The notes below the pieces were generated by a model, which made no database searches, was not told the origin of the DNA, and saw only the letters and a list, made by a program, of their open reading frames with translations. 64,000 nt of DNA, from positions 1-64,000 of the forward strand of contig OMYT01000011.1 in assembly GCA_900315315.1 (NCBI GenBank), in the 5' to 3' direction. This document shows positions 25,344 through 33,924 of this stretch, piece by piece; position 1 is the first letter of the stretch, and each line of letters begins with the position of its first letter. The position numbers and the translations under genes are program-made. The stretch comes from an uncultured Eubacteriales bacterium. GTDB taxonomy: Bacteria; Bacillota; Clostridia; Christensenellales; Aristaeellaceae.

Positions 25344-27100
25344 CCAGAGATGAACTGAATGAAATGACTGTTCTGCAACTGAGAAAGCTTGCCAAGGAAA
25401 ACAATGTTGTCCTTGGATCCGGCATCGATAAAGCCGGCATCATCGAGAAGCTTTCTTCCGAAGTCTATGACGGTGAAAATGCGGAATCTGAAAATCGGAA
25501 GGAGATTGCTGATGAGCCGGAAGCTCTTCAGGATCAGCTGGCAGAACCGAAATATCAGGCTGCCTGGCATAATTCCGATGCACCGAAATTCAATGCACGA
25601 CCCGCTTATCAGGCACCTCAGCCCGCAGGCCAGCGTACCGCGTGGCAAAACACCACTCCATCCGGGCAGCATCTGATCCCCGAACAGCAGCATATTCAAC
25701 CGCTTCGTCCCGGCGGATTTACGCCGCGATTCGGACCGGCTGTTTCTGTTGCCGCTCCCTCACCCGCCACAGAAAAAGAACCGGCTGCTCAGAATCCGAT
25801 CTCGCCATTGCCCGAGAAACGTATCGCACATGGCGGTGAGCCGGTTTATGTTTCTCATTCCTTCGGACCGCAATCGTTCTCTTCCCGTCCGGCTGAACAG
25901 TTCTCATCCATCCAGTTCCAAGATACAGGCGTTCAGGCACCGACGCTTGAAGAGCTGCTTGCTTCCGGCGACTTCGAGGAGGGCGGCGGCGTACTGGAAC
26001 TGCATCCGGACGGATACGGATTCCTGCGCACATCCACGTTCCAGCCGTCATCCAAGGACGTCTATGTTTCTATGGCGCAAATCCGGCGGTTTGGTCTTCG
26101 CACAGGCGATATGGTTCTCGGCAAAATCCGTCCCCAGCGCGAAGGGGACAAATATGCCGCGCTTCTCTATATTTCAAGCATCAACGGCATCCCGGAAGAG
26201 GAGGCTTTTTCCAGGCCTTTCTTCGACGAACTTACGCCCACTTATCCGAGCCGAAGAATCTCCCTCGAAAGTAAAGACGGCATCTCTTTCCCGGACATGC
26301 GGCTGATCGACCTGATCGCTCCTCTCGGCTTCGGTCAGCGAGGGCTGATGCTTTGCCCGCCCAACACCGGCAAGACCGAGATTATGAAACACTTTGCGAC
26401 GGTGGTCTACAATAATTACCCGGATGTCAATGTACTGATGCTGATGATCGACGTGAATCCCGAAGACGTTACGCTCCTGCGGGATACTGTTCCCTGTCCC
26501 GTGCTCGCTTCTACTTTCGACCAGACGCCGGAAGCCCACCTCCGCCTGTCGGAGATTGTTCTGGAACGGTCCATGCGCCTTGTGGAACAGCAGAAGGACG
26601 TTGTTCTGATTGTCGACAGTCTCACCCGACTGGCCAAAATCTATACAACTGCAGCAGCACAGCAGGGCCGCAGTCTTCCCGGCATGGTAAACCCTTCCAG
26701 CCTTTTCCGTGCAAAACGTCTTTTCGGTTCTGCAAGAGCCTGCAAGGAAGGCGGAAGCCTGACCGTGCTTGCCGCAATGGATATAGCGACCGGATCCAAG
26801 GTGGATGACTCGGTAGTAGAGGAATTCAAAGGAACGGCAAATATGGAACTGATGCTCGATCAGAACGTTGCCCGCGCCGGCGTAACGCCTTCGCTCAATC
26901 TGCAGCAAAGCTTTACAAAGAATGCAGATATCCTTCTTGATGATCAGCAGAAAGAAGGTCTGACCCTGATCCGTACAATGCTGGGCAGCACTTCTTCTGC
27001 GGTGGCAATCCCGCAACTGGAATCCATGATGGAGAAAACGGACACGAATGCCGCATTACTGTTAAAAATGAAAGACTGGTTTGCGCTGATGAACCGCTGA
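25340..27100 (+). CDS. rho: transcription termination factor Rho, divergent ATPase site
   Basis: Protein of 586 residues with the full Rho layout: Rho_N helical domain (1-45), a Pro/Gln-rich linker (about 50-215), cold-shock-like RNA-binding domain (about 217-285, GVLELHPDGYGFLR) and RecA-type motor (about 310-580). Canonical Rho is a hexameric RNA helicase that ends transcription. Here key motor residues differ: P-loop PPNTGKT (usual PPKAGKT), IDVNPEDVT near 370 (usual IDERPEEVT, losing the catalytic Glu and valve Arg), and SFTKN near 524 (usual SGTRK, losing the arginine finger). Walker B (VDSLTRLAK) and EFKGTANMEL are kept. AGGAGG precedes the ATG. It sits in the usual rho-to-rpmE/prfA region, so it is probably the main copy. 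ATPase strength is uncertain. Confidence 0.9.
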   Translation: MTRDELNEMTVLQLRKLAKENNVVLGSGIDKAGIIEKLSSEVYDGENAESENRKEIADEPEALQDQLAEPKYQAAWHNSDAPKFNARPAYQAPQPAGQRTAWQNTTPSGQHLIPEQQHIQPLRPGGFTPRFGPAVSVAAPSPATEKEPAAQNPISPLPEKRIAHGGEPVYVSHSFGPQSFSSRPAEQFSSIQFQDTGVQAPTLEELLASGDFEEGGGVLELHPDGYGFLRTSTFQPSSKDVYVSMAQIRRFGLRTGDMVLGKIRPQREGDKYAALLYISSINGIPEEEAFSRPFFDELTPTYPSRRISLESKDGISFPDMRLIDLIAPLGFGQRGLMLCPPNTGKTEIMKHFATVVYNNYPDVNVLMLMIDVNPEDVTLLRDTVPCPVLASTFDQTPEAHLRLSEIVLERSMRLVEQQKDVVLIVDSLTRLAKIYTTAAAQQGRSLPGMVNPSSLFRAKRLFGSARACKEGGSLTVLAAMDIATGSKVDDSVVEEFKGTANMELMLDQNVARAGVTPSLNLQQSFTKNADILLDDQQKEGLTLIRTMLGSTSSAVAIPQLESMMEKTDTNAALLLKMKDWFALMNR

Positions 27101-27111
27101 TCGGAGGAAAT

Positions 27112-28725
27112 ATGGATTCTGTCTATGTAATCGGACATAGAAACCCTGATACGGATTCTGTCGTATCTGCGATGGCTTATGCCGCTTTGAACAATGCCCT
27201 CGGAGAAAACAATTACATCGCCGCCCGCGCCGGCCATCTGAATACAGAAACCGCTTTTCTGCTGCAGCATTTCGGATTCCAGCCGCCTGTATACCTCCGT
27301 TCCGTCCGCACCCAGGTTGCCGATGTAGATTATGATACACCGCCGTCTCTGGGAGCCGGCGTACCGGTATCCTACGCCTGGCATATGCTTCATAACGAGG
27401 AGAACAGCGTGTCGGCACTGCCTATAACGGAAGAGAACGGCCGTCTTTTCGGTCTGGTCACAGCCGGAGGGATCGCCGAAAGCGACATGAAATCCGTTTC
27501 AGACCCGACTGTCACTTCTGTTCCGATTTTTAATCTTCTGAGCGCCCTTGAAGGGCATATCATCAATTCAGAGGAAGATATCTTTGATGAAATCTCCGGT
27601 GAGGTTGTGATTGCCCTGCCCGGAGATGCAACCGAGATCAAGCCTGGATCAATCATTCTATGCGGCAACCAGAAATCTGTCGCGGATCAGGCGATTGAAG
27701 CCGGCGCTTCCTGCCTGATTTTCTGCGGAACCTCTCTCGGCGAAGAATACAGAAACCGTTCCTGTTCCACCTGTCTGATCTTTTGCCCTTATGACGCTTA
27801 CCGTGCCGCGCGCCTGATCTTTCAGTCCATCCCGGTTGGCCGGATTGCCTGTACAGAGGGCCTGAAATTCTTTCACCTGACGGATTACATCGACGATGTC
27901 CGCGATATTGTGATCCAAAGCCGGTTCCGTTCCTATCCTGTGCTGAATGAAGAAGACAAGGTTGTCGGAACCCTCTCCCGTTATCACCTGATCCGTCCCC
28001 GGAAGAAAAAAGTTGTCCTGGTGGATCATAATGAAACCGGTCAGGCTGTTTCGGGCCTGGATCAGGCGGAGATCATTGCCATTATCGACCATCACCGCCT
28101 GGCAGACGTTCAGACGGGCAATCCTGTTTTTATGCGCAATGAACCTGTCGGATCCACAACATCCATCGTTGCCGCCATGTACCAGGAACATGGACTGATG
28201 CCTTCCCCTGCCCTGGCAGGACTAATGGCTGCCGCGATTATCTCTGATACCGTCATGTTCAAGAGCCCAACCTGTAAACCGCATGACAAAATTCTGGCAG
28301 AACGTCTTGCACGCCACGCGGGGATCAACTGTGAAGAACTCGGCAAGGCGATGTTCTCCAGAGGCGTTTCTCCGGATATGCCGGCCAAAGATCTTGTAAA
28401 TGCTGATATGAAGGAGTTCCATCTCGGCGCGCATTCCCTGGCCATATCCCAGATTACCACTGTGGATTCTGACCATTTTCTGGCGCGCAGCGCTGACTTT
28501 ATTGAAGTTCTTCAAAACATTAAGGCCGAGAGGCAGTATGATCTTGTTCTGATGATGATCACCAATGTGCTGAAAGCCGGTTCTGAACTCCTGTTTATCG
28601 GGGATGAAGAAATCATCCGGAACGCATTTTCCGTGGAAGATATTCATAACAATCACGTATTCCTTCCGGGCGTACTTTCCCGGAAACTGCAGATCGTTCC
28701 CGCTCTTTCCCAGCTTTGGGGATAA
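27112..28725 (+). CDS. CBS/DRTGG-containing manganese-dependent inorganic pyrophosphatase (family II)
   Basis: Cytoplasmic enzyme of 537 residues that hydrolyses pyrophosphate. The N-terminal metal-site motif GHRNPDTDSV lies at residues 8-17; an insert then holds a CBS domain (about 80-125), a DRTGG-like domain (about 155-250) and a second CBS domain (about 255-300). The DHH catalytic half resumes with VLVDHNETGQ, IIDHHRLADVQT and NEPVGSTTSIV. The CBS insert binds adenine nucleotides in relatives, so activity should respond to energy charge. GGAGG lies before the ATG, 11 bp after rho, so it is in the same operon. A full-length regulated form. Confidence 0.92.
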   Translation: MDSVYVIGHRNPDTDSVVSAMAYAALNNALGENNYIAARAGHLNTETAFLLQHFGFQPPVYLRSVRTQVADVDYDTPPSLGAGVPVSYAWHMLHNEENSVSALPITEENGRLFGLVTAGGIAESDMKSVSDPTVTSVPIFNLLSALEGHIINSEEDIFDEISGEVVIALPGDATEIKPGSIILCGNQKSVADQAIEAGASCLIFCGTSLGEEYRNRSCSTCLIFCPYDAYRAARLIFQSIPVGRIACTEGLKFFHLTDYIDDVRDIVIQSRFRSYPVLNEEDKVVGTLSRYHLIRPRKKKVVLVDHNETGQAVSGLDQAEIIAIIDHHRLADVQTGNPVFMRNEPVGSTTSIVAAMYQEHGLMPSPALAGLMAAAIISDTVMFKSPTCKPHDKILAERLARHAGINCEELGKAMFSRGVSPDMPAKDLVNADMKEFHLGAHSLAISQITTVDSDHFLARSADFIEVLQNIKAERQYDLVLMMITNVLKAGSELLFIGDEEIIRNAFSVEDIHNNHVFLPGVLSRKLQIVPALSQLWG

Positions 28726-28744
28726 AAACCGGATATATTTAAAC

Positions 28745-28772
28745 GGTGCGGAGCCTTAACCGGCTCCGCACC
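28745..28772. terminator. bidirectional terminator
   Basis: Perfect eleven-base stem GGTGCGGAGCC/GGCTCCGCACC with a six-base loop between two converging genes. The flanking T-runs are short (TTCCGTTT on the plus strand, AAATATA complement on the other). Confidence 0.8.
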
Positions 28773-28781
28773 TTCCGTTTC

Positions 28782-29759
28782 TTACAGATCTGATATGCTG
28801 ATCAGTTCACCGTTATACTCGAGTTTGACGGATTTTCCGCATTCATAATGAACCTCGATGTCATTCGGATTCAGAATAATCTCCATCGGTCCGTAAATCT
28901 CGGGATCATCAATCACTGATCTCCAGAGCACGTTCCCTTCCGCAGAGATGGCAATCGGATCCGGCCCGTCTGTCCCGGCTGCGTAAAGAATGCCTGTGTT
29001 TGACCCTGAAGTGACAACCGCGCAGTCTCCCAGCGAACAGACGTCCTTGGACAGTTCCCATTGCTCAGAACCATCGATCAGATCCAGCATGATTAACCCG
29101 TATTCAGCATCATAGACATAAACCTGCGGCTCATCCTCCGTCCCGCCGATAAATGCCCTCAGGCTCCTGTGCTGACCGGACTGCTGCGCCTGCTCAACGT
29201 AACCCCATTCAGGCTCATCGTCAATAAAGCAGCCAACCCTCAGCGTTTCCCAGGGAGTTTCTCCTTCGTTTTCAGTGACCACCTCATAGGCTGCAAGCAC
29301 ACTGATATTGAACTCTGACCATTCGAAAACAATCTCACCGTTCCCGATAATCTCTTCCCGGGTCATCTTTTTGCTCTCAGCTTTAGTTTCAATAGGTTCA
29401 TACTCCGGCGCAGGATCAAGAAAGCGGGATAAAATATATCCCTCTATTGGTCCTTCTTCGCTCATATATGTACATTTGGTAAACATATGAACCTGTTTCC
29501 GATAGGGCGAATAAGCGAACTCTTTTTCATTCCGGGAGCAAAAATACACAATCTCGTCTGGCTCAAGCTTGGCGAGCTGTTTGCTTGTTTTGTCCGGAGC
29601 TTCTCTCAAAGAGACATACTTATTAGCTCTGACAATACGCATGGCACCAAGATAGAATCGATCTTTCTCAACTGTCTGCCTGTCTGCGCATGCCCCTGAG
29701 CAGCTGAACAACAAGATCAGAACGAATAGCAAAGATATTACGCTTTTTTTCACCTTCAC
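28782..29759 (-). CDS. exported protein with SH3-like and beta-propeller-like parts
   Basis: Hypothetical secreted protein of 325 residues. The signal peptide (1-25) ends SCSGACA/DRQ; the FSC upstream is a poor lipobox, so release or lipidation are both possible. Residues 35-115 look like a bacterial SH3 domain (NKYVSLREAPDKTSKQLAKL and GYILSRFLDP). The C-terminal 170 residues hold short PQQ-like repeats (YGLIMLDLIDGSEQWELS, GNVLWRSV) suggesting a small propeller. GTG start chosen because AAGGAAGG lies just upstream; the frame open to 29903 has no site and runs through both promoters. Cell-wall binding is inferred from the SH3 part. Confidence 0.72.
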   Translation of the reverse strand: MKVKKSVISLLFVLILLFSCSGACADRQTVEKDRFYLGAMRIVRANKYVSLREAPDKTSKQLAKLEPDEIVYFCSRNEKEFAYSPYRKQVHMFTKCTYMSEEGPIEGYILSRFLDPAPEYEPIETKAESKKMTREEIIGNGEIVFEWSEFNISVLAAYEVVTENEGETPWETLRVGCFIDDEPEWGYVEQAQQSGQHRSLRAFIGGTEDEPQVYVYDAEYGLIMLDLIDGSEQWELSKDVCSLGDCAVVTSGSNTGILYAAGTDGPDPIAISAEGNVLWRSVIDDPEIYGPMEIILNPNDIEVHYECGKSVKLEYNGELISISDL

Positions 29760-29787
29760 TGCCTTCCTTTCTTGTTCATATACGAAT

Positions 29788-29816
29788 ATTTTACCGCAAT
29801 TTGTCGGACAGTACAA
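29788..29816 (-). promoter_or_regulatory. promoter of the exported SH3 gene
   Basis: On the minus strand TTGTAC, 17 bp, TAAAAT, about 28 bp before the GTG start. Confidence 0.6.
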
Positions 29817-29844
29817 GCAAAACATGAAAAAAACCGTTCGGCAC

Positions 29845-29872
29845 TTGAAGAAGTACTGTTTCAGATTATAAT
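29845..29872 (+). promoter_or_regulatory. promoter of putP
   Basis: TTGAAG, 16 bp, perfect TATAAT. Confidence 0.7.
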
Positions 29873-29878
29873 TAATAG

Positions 29879-29905
29879 CTGTATACAGTATGCGATTAAG
29901 CATAC
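29879..29905 (+). promoter_or_regulatory. palindromes at the putP transcription start
   Basis: A perfect 10-bp palindrome CTGTATACAG is followed directly by an inverted repeat GTATGC...GCATAC with a six-base loop. Lying just downstream of the -10 box, they could be a repressor operator or a leader hairpin. Confidence 0.4.
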
Positions 29906-29923
29906 AGAAAGTGGTGATCTCCT

Positions 29924-31387
29924 ATGGGTAATACTGAACTGATCGTATTCATTATCTATCTGGTCTTCATGCTTGGCATCGGCGTGTATTTCTTCCTCAA
30001 GGGCCGCGGCAGCGGAGAGAAGGAATATTTCCTCGGCGGTCGTCAGATGGGTCCCTGGGTCTCCGCTCTTTCCGCCGGCGCCTCCGATATGAGCGCATGG
30101 GTGCTGATGGGCCTCCCCGCCTCCATCTATGCGGCTGGTATCGGGCAGGCCTGGATCGCGATCGGTCTTGCCATCGGCTATGCGCTGAGCTGGATCTTTG
30201 AAGCGCCGCGCCTTCGCCGTTTCTCTATTGCAGCCAATGATTCCATCACTCTGCCGCAGTATCTGACCAATCGTTTCAAATCCTCCAGCAAGGTCCTGCA
30301 GATCCTCTGCGCCGTGATCTTCCTGGTTGCCTATACAATCTATGCGGCTTCCAGCGTCAAAGCCTGCGGTACCCTGTTCAATACTGTCATCGGGATTGAT
30401 CCTACCGTTGCTATGTATATCGCAGCGGCTATCATTGTCGGCTATACCTTCCTGGGCGGTTTCAGTGCCGTCTGCTGGACCGACTTCTTCCAGGGTCTGC
30501 TGATGCTCGGTGCCCTGCTGATCGCCCCGATTTTTGCCCTTGGAATGATCAACACCGCTCCCGGTCATATGACCATGGAACAGCTTTCTGCTGAAAACCC
30601 TGACTACTGGAACATGTTTGCCGACTGGAAATCCATCGTCTCCGGCCTGACCTGGGGTCTCGGATACTTCGGCATGCCCCACATCATTATCCGCTTTATG
30701 TCTGTCCGGAGTGACAAAGATCTGAAGAAGAGCGCAAAGATCGGTATCACCTGGAATATACTGATCATCGCATTCTCCGTCGCAGCCGGCTGCATCGGCC
30801 ACCTGTTCCTGGGCCATGTGGAGGACAGTTCCACCGTCTTTATTCAGATGGTTCGTGCGATCTTCCCCGCTGTCATTTCCGGCATCCTGCTCTCCGCAAT
30901 CCTGGCTGCCTCCATGTCCACCGCGGATTCCCAGCTGCTGTGCGCCTCCTCTGCGTTTGCTTCAGACGTGTATAAACCGGTGATCCGGAAAAACAAGACT
31001 ACTGATAAGGAAATGTTCTGGGCCGGACGCATTGTAGTGCTGATCATCGCCGTCATCGCTGTGCTGGTTGCCTCCGATCCGAACAGTAAGTCCATCATGG
31101 GGCTGGTTGAAAATGCCTGGGGTATCTTCGGTGCCGCCTTTGGCCCCGCAATCCTGCTGAGCCTCTTCTGGAAGCGTTTCACCTTCAAGGGCGCTGTGGC
31201 CGGAATCTTCGTTGGCGCGGCAGTGGATATCTGCTGGCTGGCCTTCATCGGCCTCGGAATCTATGAACTCCTGCCCGGATTTGTTGCAGGCCTGATCGCT
31301 GCAGTTGTCGTCACCCTGATTGACAAAGAACCTTCCAAAGAGGTTCAGGATCTTTACGATCTCGCCACCTCAAACAGCATCGATTAA
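29924..31387 (+). CDS. putP: sodium/proline symporter
   Basis: Integral membrane transporter of 487 residues of the sodium:solute symporter family (about 13 helices) that takes up proline with Na+. Near the N-terminus YFLGGRQMGPWVSALSAGASDMSAW carries the Na+-site residues seen in PutP, and GFSAVCWTDFFQGLLM and SILLSAILAASMSTADSQLL-type segments (residues 300-345) mark the family. Full length. The ribosome binding site is weak (GGTGATC). Flanked by its own promoter and terminator, so monocistronic. Proline is the likely substrate; other amino acids cannot be excluded. Confidence 0.92.
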   Translation: MGNTELIVFIIYLVFMLGIGVYFFLKGRGSGEKEYFLGGRQMGPWVSALSAGASDMSAWVLMGLPASIYAAGIGQAWIAIGLAIGYALSWIFEAPRLRRFSIAANDSITLPQYLTNRFKSSSKVLQILCAVIFLVAYTIYAASSVKACGTLFNTVIGIDPTVAMYIAAAIIVGYTFLGGFSAVCWTDFFQGLLMLGALLIAPIFALGMINTAPGHMTMEQLSAENPDYWNMFADWKSIVSGLTWGLGYFGMPHIIIRFMSVRSDKDLKKSAKIGITWNILIIAFSVAAGCIGHLFLGHVEDSSTVFIQMVRAIFPAVISGILLSAILAASMSTADSQLLCASSAFASDVYKPVIRKNKTTDKEMFWAGRIVVLIIAVIAVLVASDPNSKSIMGLVENAWGIFGAAFGPAILLSLFWKRFTFKGAVAGIFVGAAVDICWLAFIGLGIYELLPGFVAGLIAAVVVTLIDKEPSKEVQDLYDLATSNSID

Positions 31388-31399
31388 TTCCGGTTTCAA

Positions 31400-31434
31400 A
31401 AGGGCGGTCCGGTTTCAGCCGGATCGCCCTTTTT
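31400..31434 (+). terminator. terminator after putP
   Basis: Stem AGGGCGGTCCGG/CCGGATCGCCCT with one G-U pair, six-base loop, then TTTTT. Confidence 0.85.
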
Positions 31435-31440
31435 CTGCAC

Positions 31441-31469
31441 AAAAGAACGGACGTGCCTTTGGCACGCCC
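31441..31469 (-). terminator. terminator after rpmE
   Basis: On the minus strand, stem GGGCGTGCC/GGCACGTCC with one G-U pair and a three-base loop, followed by GTTCTTTT. Confidence 0.75.
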
Positions 31470-31479
31470 GCAGAAAACT

Positions 31480-31680
31480 TTATTCCATGTTGAAGCGCTT
31501 CTTGAAACGATCCACACGGCCGCCGGTGTCAACCAGCTTCTGCTTGCCGGTATAGAAAGGATGGCACTTGGAGCAGATATCAACCTTCATCTCTTTCTTG
31601 GTGGAGCCGGTTTCAAAAGTTTCACCGCATACGCAGCGAACCACGCACTTTCCATACTGGGGATGAATGTTTTCCTTCAT
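31480..31680 (-). CDS. rpmE: 50S ribosomal protein L31 (zinc-binding type)
   Basis: Large-subunit protein of 66 residues that bridges the subunits. The zinc cysteines are present (Cys16 and Cys18 in CVVRCVCG, Cys36 and Cys39 in CSKC), so this is the C+ form, which can act as a zinc store; no zinc-free paralogue is seen here. The start is the ATG of [10 protein letters not shown] with GAGGTG eight bases upstream; an upstream frame extension to 31719 is rejected. It is transcribed away from the prmC-prfA operon, although the two are often collinear. Confidence 0.95.
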   Translation of the reverse strand: MKENIHPQYGKCVVRCVCGETFETGSTKKEMKVDICSKCHPFYTGKQKLVDTGGRVDRFKKRFNME

Positions 31681-31731
31681 TGCTTTTTTCACCTCTTTCG
31701 CGTATGCAATGGCGGACAAACCGCAAGAGTT

Positions 31732-31760
31732 ATAATATCACAGTTTTACTTTGTTTGCAA
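31732..31760 (-). promoter_or_regulatory. promoter of rpmE
   Basis: On the minus strand TTGCAA, 17 bp, TATTAT, with a short leader before rpmE. Confidence 0.65.
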
Positions 31761-31768
31761 CCGTTTTT

Positions 31769-31797
31769 TTCTCTTTTTTCCGAAACTGTGGTATAAT
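31769..31797 (+). promoter_or_regulatory. extended -10 promoter of the DUF1385-prmC-prfA-tsaC operon
   Basis: TGGTATAAT gives an extended -10 with a perfect TATAAT; the -35 (TTCTCT) is weak. A leader of about 130 nt follows before the first gene, containing CCGGCTG...GACCGGCGG complementary segments of unknown role. Confidence 0.7.
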
Positions 31798-31933
31798 AGG
31801 TTCCGGCTGTTCCTGACCGGCGGATGAACTCACAGTGAAAGTTAAGTGAAGCAAAGGGAACCCGGGCTTTATTGTCGAAAGAAAGATATATTCCGGAACG
31901 ATACTCCGGAAATGAAAGGACGAACACTCTGTT

Positions 31934-33076
31934 ATGAATAAAGAAGAGGAAGCAATCAAAAAATTCGATGTCGGCGGCCAGGCCGTTATGGAAGGCGTCA
32001 TGATGCGATCTCCGACGGCTACTGCCGTCACTGTACGCCGTCCGGACGGCTCCATGGTCACCAAACTGACCCCCTTTGTTCCGCTCAAAGAAAAACATCC
32101 CTGGATGGGCAAGCCGTTCATTCGTGGAATCATTAACATGGGAACCATGCTTTATTACGGGATGAACACTCTTGAGGATTCCACCAAAATGCTCGGAATT
32201 ATGGATGAGGAGCCGACGAAGTTTGAAAAATGGCTTTCAGAGAAGCTCGGCAAAGGCATAGACAAGATCGTCATGGGCGTTGCGATCATTCTGGCGGTTG
32301 TTCTTTCTATTGCGCTGTTCGTAGCACTCCCCGCCGGAGTGGAATCCATTCTTCGCAGTGCCGGAATGTCCACAATCGGTTATACCCTGATCGGCGGTCT
32401 GGTCAAGATCCTGCTGCTCACAGGATATATGATCTTCTGCGGTTTTGTCCCGGATGTCAGGCGTACATTCCAGTATCACGGCGCCGAACATAAATCCGTT
32501 CACTGCCATGAGTCGGATCTGCCGCTCACGCCTGAGAATGCACAGACCTTTTCACGTCTGCACCCCCGCTGCGGAACCGCCTTCCTGCTGATCGTCTTCA
32601 TGATCAGCATCCTGCTCTTCCTGGTGCTGAATGTGTTGGTACCGATCAGCAATTTCTTCCTGCGTTTTCTTTTCCATCTGGCCATGCTGCCGATCGTTGC
32701 CGGCGTCAGCTATGAAGTGCTGATGGGCCTGGCTCATTCTGACAGCAAAGCAGCCTGTATACTTCGATGGCCGGGAATGCAGATGCAGCGTCTTACGACA
32801 CGTGAACCAGACGCTTCCATGCTTGAATGCGCTATCGTTTCCGTTAATGTTGTGCTGAACGGCATTCCGGACCACTGCAAAAAAACGCCTGAAGGCTGGG
32901 CTGTTTTCACTGATTACCGTCAATCTGAACCCGGATACGTACCTCCTGCAGAAGAAATCGAGTCCGAAAAAACCGAAGAATCTGCAAGTCCCGAATCTGA
33001 AATCGAAATTCCCCCGGCCAAAGAGCCTGTTGTTGATGAACCTGTACAGGGTGAACCGGAGGCTTCGCAGGCATGA
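31934..33076 (+). CDS. DUF1385 membrane protein
   Basis: Protein of 380 residues. The DUF1385 core opens with DVGGQAVMEGVMMRSP and contains about four membrane helices (two near 110-175, two near 215-260) around the conserved polar segment FQYHGAEHKSVHCHE and LHPRCGTAF, rich in His and Cys, which suggests metal binding. A Glu/Pro-rich C-terminal tail of about 55 residues looks disordered. Function unknown; the gene sits beside prmC-prfA in many Bacillota. The ribosome binding site is poor (AAAGGAC is 15 bases away). The stop overlaps the prmC start. Confidence 0.85.
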   Translation: MNKEEEAIKKFDVGGQAVMEGVMMRSPTATAVTVRRPDGSMVTKLTPFVPLKEKHPWMGKPFIRGIINMGTMLYYGMNTLEDSTKMLGIMDEEPTKFEKWLSEKLGKGIDKIVMGVAIILAVVLSIALFVALPAGVESILRSAGMSTIGYTLIGGLVKILLLTGYMIFCGFVPDVRRTFQYHGAEHKSVHCHESDLPLTPENAQTFSRLHPRCGTAFLLIVFMISILLFLVLNVLVPISNFFLRFLFHLAMLPIVAGVSYEVLMGLAHSDSKAACILRWPGMQMQRLTTREPDASMLECAIVSVNVVLNGIPDHCKKTPEGWAVFTDYRQSEPGYVPPAEEIESEKTEESASPESEIEIPPAKEPVVDEPVQGEPEASQA

Positions 33077-33924
33077 CTCCCTGCGAATTAATCCGTCAAA
33101 CTGCCATCCGTTTCCGTTCCGCCGGCATTCCTGATCCGGAAAACGACAGTGCCCTTCTGCTTGCCTCCCTTTCCGGAGGATCACCTCTGTCACTGCGCCT
33201 GGACACGGATACGATTCTTGAGCCTTCCCTGCTGTCCCGTTATGAACAGATTGTTCAAAAGCGGCTGACGCGACTCCCCCTCCAATACATTCTCGGAGAA
33301 GTCCTTTTCTGCGGGAATCTTTTCACTGTGGACGCCCGTGTGCTGATTCCCCGTCCTGAAACGGAACTTCTTTGTCTTTGGGCACTGGATCTGCTGAAGG
33401 ATATAAATCAGCCGCGAATCCTGGATTTGTGCTGCGGCAGCGGATGCATCGGGCTTTCCCTGAAAGCAGCTCGTCCTGATGCTGTTGTAACGCTATCCGA
33501 TCTCTCGGCAGACGCATTGGATGTTGCTGCGATGAACAGCAGGCGTCTCGCTCTGAAGGCTGAGCTGCACCAGGGTGATTTGCTGGAAGGTTTCAGGCCT
33601 TCCTCTTTTGAACTTATCATCTGCAATCCGCCTTATATTCCTTCTGCGGATTGCGAAGATCTGCAACCGGAGGTGCTTTTTGAACCGCGGATTGCGCTGG
33701 ACGGCGGAACGGATGGTCTGGACTTTTACCGGCGTCTGATGATGTCCTCCGCTTCCGTGCTGGCCCCCGGCGGAGCGCTGCTTATGGAGCTTGGCATTCA
33801 CGAATCCGAAGCGGTTTCCGCACTTCTTTCCGCTTCCGGATATCACCATATCGAAATTCGGAAAGATCTGGCCGGCATTGACCGGATGATCCTCGGTATA
33901 CAGCCTGACGGAGAAAAACAATGA
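33073..33924 (+). CDS. prmC: release factor glutamine methyltransferase
   Basis: Cytoplasmic SAM-dependent enzyme of 283 residues that methylates the Gln of the GGQ motif in release factors. N-terminal helical domain to about 90, then ILDLCCGSGCIGLSL (SAM loop) and the catalytic NPPYIP at residues 185-190, followed by FEPRIALDGGTDGLDFY, a signature of PrmC. ATGA overlaps at both ends couple it to the DUF1385 gene and to prfA, its substrate. Confidence 0.95.
   Translation: MTPCELIRQTAIRFRSAGIPDPENDSALLLASLSGGSPLSLRLDTDTILEPSLLSRYEQIVQKRLTRLPLQYILGEVLFCGNLFTVDARVLIPRPETELLCLWALDLLKDINQPRILDLCCGSGCIGLSLKAARPDAVVTLSDLSADALDVAAMNSRRLALKAELHQGDLLEGFRPSSFELIICNPPYIPSADCEDLQPEVLFEPRIALDGGTDGLDFYRRLMMSSASVLAPGGALLMELGIHESEAVSALLSASGYHHIEIRKDLAGIDRMILGIQPDGEKQ

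Noticed and set aside
29760..29903. 48-codon N-terminal extension of the exported SH3 protein
   Set aside because: It would bury the signal peptide, crosses the promoters of both genes and has no ribosome binding site.
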